Positions 7,239 to 7,798 of a DNA stretch of 7,798 bases are shown here, piece after piece (position 1 is the first letter of the stretch; every line of letters starts with the position of its first letter). The notes beneath the pieces were generated by a model, which was given only the letters and a program-made list of their open reading frames with translations, made no database searches and had not been told where the DNA came from. Position numbers and translations under genes: made by a program. The stretch is from an uncultured Clostridia bacterium. GTDB lineage: Bacteria; Bacillota; Clostridia; UBA1381. The DNA is taken from assembly GCA_934463455.1 (NCBI GenBank), contig CAKSJU010000098.1:1-7798 (forward strand). The letters run 5' to 3'.

Positions 7239-7245
7239 ACCTCCT
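7239..7245 (-). promoter_or_regulatory. Ribosome binding site of the oxidoreductase-like gene
   Basis: On the minus strand AGGAGGT lies 7 bases before the ATG (7231-7229). It is a near-perfect match to the anti-Shine-Dalgarno sequence and decides the start. Confidence 0.85.
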
Positions 7246-7253
7246 GTACTTGT

Positions 7254-7281
7254 AGTATATCATCTTTTATATTTTTGTAAA
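7254..7281 (-). promoter_or_regulatory. Promoter of the minus-strand operon
   Basis: On the minus strand TTTACA (7281-7276) and TATACT (7259-7254) are spaced by 16 bases, each one mismatch from the sigma-A consensus. Transcription would begin near 7247, leaving an untranslated leader of only about 16 bases. The -35 box overlaps one copy of a repeated heptamer that may be a regulator half-site. Confidence 0.65.
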
Positions 7282-7301
7282 TGGAAATTTTCTATGTAAA
7301 T
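7276..7301 (-). promoter_or_regulatory. Direct repeat, candidate AraC-type activator site
   Basis: TGTAAAT occurs at 7276-7282 and again at 7295-7301, a 19-base step, with A-rich GAAA following each copy. The nearer copy overlaps the -35 box of the minus-strand promoter. Direct half-sites about two helical turns apart and touching the -35 box are typical of AraC-family activators. Binding by the neighbouring regulator is inferred. Confidence 0.4.
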
Positions 7302-7309
7302 ATAGAAAA
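7288..7309. promoter_or_regulatory. Palindrome midway between the divergent promoters
   Basis: TTTTCTAT (7288-7295) and ATAGAAAA (7302-7309) are perfect inverted repeats separated by GTAAAT. It lies between the two -35 boxes, where a dimeric repressor or bridging regulator could act on both promoters. The DNA is very A/T-rich, so chance is possible. It does not match the CcpA cre consensus. Confidence 0.35.
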
Positions 7310-7313
7310 AAGT

Positions 7314-7345
7314 AATCTTTTTATTGACATTATTAAAAAAAGATT
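7314..7345. promoter_or_regulatory. Inverted repeat flanking the -35 box of the regulator promoter
   Basis: AATCTTTTT (7314-7322) and AAAAAGATT (7337-7345) are perfect 9-base inverted repeats on either side of the -35 box and spacer of the AraC-type gene promoter. This would suit autoregulation, but the A/T tracts make the match less telling than its length suggests. Confidence 0.3.
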
Positions 7346-7352
7346 GTATACT
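7324..7352 (+). promoter_or_regulatory. Promoter of the AraC-family regulator gene
   Basis: TTGACA (7324-7329) matches the -35 consensus exactly, and TATACT (7347-7352) matches the -10 box with one mismatch, at the ideal 17-base spacing. The predicted start near 7359 falls at the ribosome binding site, so the untranslated leader would be only about 15 bases. Confidence 0.8.
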
Positions 7353-7373
7353 GAACTTGAGGTGAAAGAAAAC

Positions 7374-7798
7374 ATGGGAAACATTTGCAGATTTATTCCC
7401 CCAAGCAAAAACATCGGCGGAATAAACATTATTAATTTTGTCTATGAGACCAAAAAAATCAATTATGAAAATACAAAAACATCTTCTGTTTATCAAGCCG
7501 CCCTTGTTGTTTCGGGAAAAGGCACTCTGCATGTTTACGGCAATGAACGGCAGATTAAAGACGGAGATTTATTTTTTATTTTTCCGTCCGTACCGTTTTC
7601 AATCGAAGCCGAAGAAAATTTCGAGTATATCTACATCAGCTACATGGGCGTGCGCGCCAATATGATTATGGACAATCTCGGGATTAATTACAAAAGATAC
7701 ATATTTCATGATATGAAGGAGCTTAAACCTCTGTTAATTTCCGCAATTAACTCCCCCGCTTCCGATTTAAAAAGCGAGGCAGTTTTGCTTTATATTTT
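7374..7798 (+). CDS. AraC-family transcriptional regulator, N-terminal part (cut by window end)
   Basis: An open frame starts at the ATG at 7374, 8 bases after GAGGTGA (7359-7365), and runs to the window end without a stop (141 residues). The visible part matches the AraC-type ligand-binding cupin domain: a beta-strand-rich stretch with LVVSGKGTLHVYG near 44-56, then a KDGDLFFIFP turn near 62-71, and a following YIYISYMG strand. The AraC helix-turn-helix DNA-binding domain expected near residues 180-290 lies beyond the window and is inferred. Such proteins sense a sugar or related ligand and usually activate a neighbouring operon. The gene is divergent from the oxidoreductase/permease operon, its likely target. 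A GTG at 7362 in frame is part of the ribosome binding site and is an unlikely start. Confidence 0.85.
   Translation, partial: MGNICRFIPPSKNIGGINIINFVYETKKINYENTKTSSVYQAALVVSGKGTLHVYGNERQIKDGDLFFIFPSVPFSIEAEENFEYIYISYMGVRANMIMDNLGINYKRYIFHDMKELKPLLISAINSPASDLKSEAVLLYI

Noticed and set aside
6680..7255. 191-residue open frame on the plus strand
   Set aside because: It lies antisense to the clearly real oxidoreductase-like gene, has no good ribosome binding site and reads as low-quality Cys/His/Phe-rich sequence.
7438..7665. 75-residue plus-strand frame
   Set aside because: It is in a different frame from the AraC-type coding region that spans the same bases and has clear family features.
1..7798. 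CRISPR array, tRNA/rRNA genes, insertion sequences or phage genes
   Set aside because: No regularly spaced repeats, tRNA-like folds with conserved arms, transposase or phage motifs were seen.

Overview
The window looks like a chromosomal piece of a low-to-mid GC Bacillota bacterium, most likely class Clostridia (Oscillospirales-like gut anaerobe). The reasons are A/T-rich third codon positions, strong AGGAGG-type ribosome binding sites, short AT-rich intergenic regions with sigma-A promoters, a solitary ECF transporter S component, and Clostridia-style CarA/CarB and AraC proteins. The taxonomic call is an inference from style, not from a search.

Left half (1-4922, + strand): after a few possible codons from an upstream gene comes a small ECF-type S component (106-618), then carA (647-1741) and carB (1734-4922). 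carA and carB are the glutamine-hydrolysing and synthetase subunits of carbamoyl-phosphate synthase, which makes carbamoyl phosphate for pyrimidine and arginine synthesis. They overlap by 8 bases, and the transporter gene ends only 28 bases before carA, so all three are probably one transcript. A 13-base stretch of the transporter leader is a perfect reverse complement of the sequence containing the carA ribosome binding site. This is a possible long-range RNA contact.

Middle (4923-5080): the carAB operon and the minus-strand operon converge here. The gap holds two adjacent hairpin-forming inverted repeats (about 4937-4999 and 5005-5032) and a 25-base homopyrimidine run. They could be a bidirectional terminator, a dispersed palindromic repeat, or both.

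Right half (5081-7798): a two-gene minus-strand operon encodes a Gfo/Idh/MocA-family protein (5924-7231) and an EamA/DMT-type permease (5081-5923), with no bases between the stop of the first and the start of the second. It is divergent from a truncated + strand gene (7374 to window end) for an AraC-family regulator, of which only the N-terminal sugar-sensing cupin part is present. The 142-base divergent gap has two well-formed, closely facing promoters plus a direct repeat and palindromes suited to regulator binding. The simplest reading is a small substrate-inducible locus for a sugar or sugar derivative, with AraC as sensor, the oxidoreductase-like protein as enzyme and the EamA protein as transporter. 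The enzyme lacks the usual catalytic lysine of the family and resembles GH109-type NAD-dependent glycosidases at several motifs.

Most of the window is ordinary. The points most worth checking are the leader/carA complementarity, the unassigned transporter tied to carAB, the atypical Gfo/Idh/MocA protein, the divergent operator region and the double hairpin.
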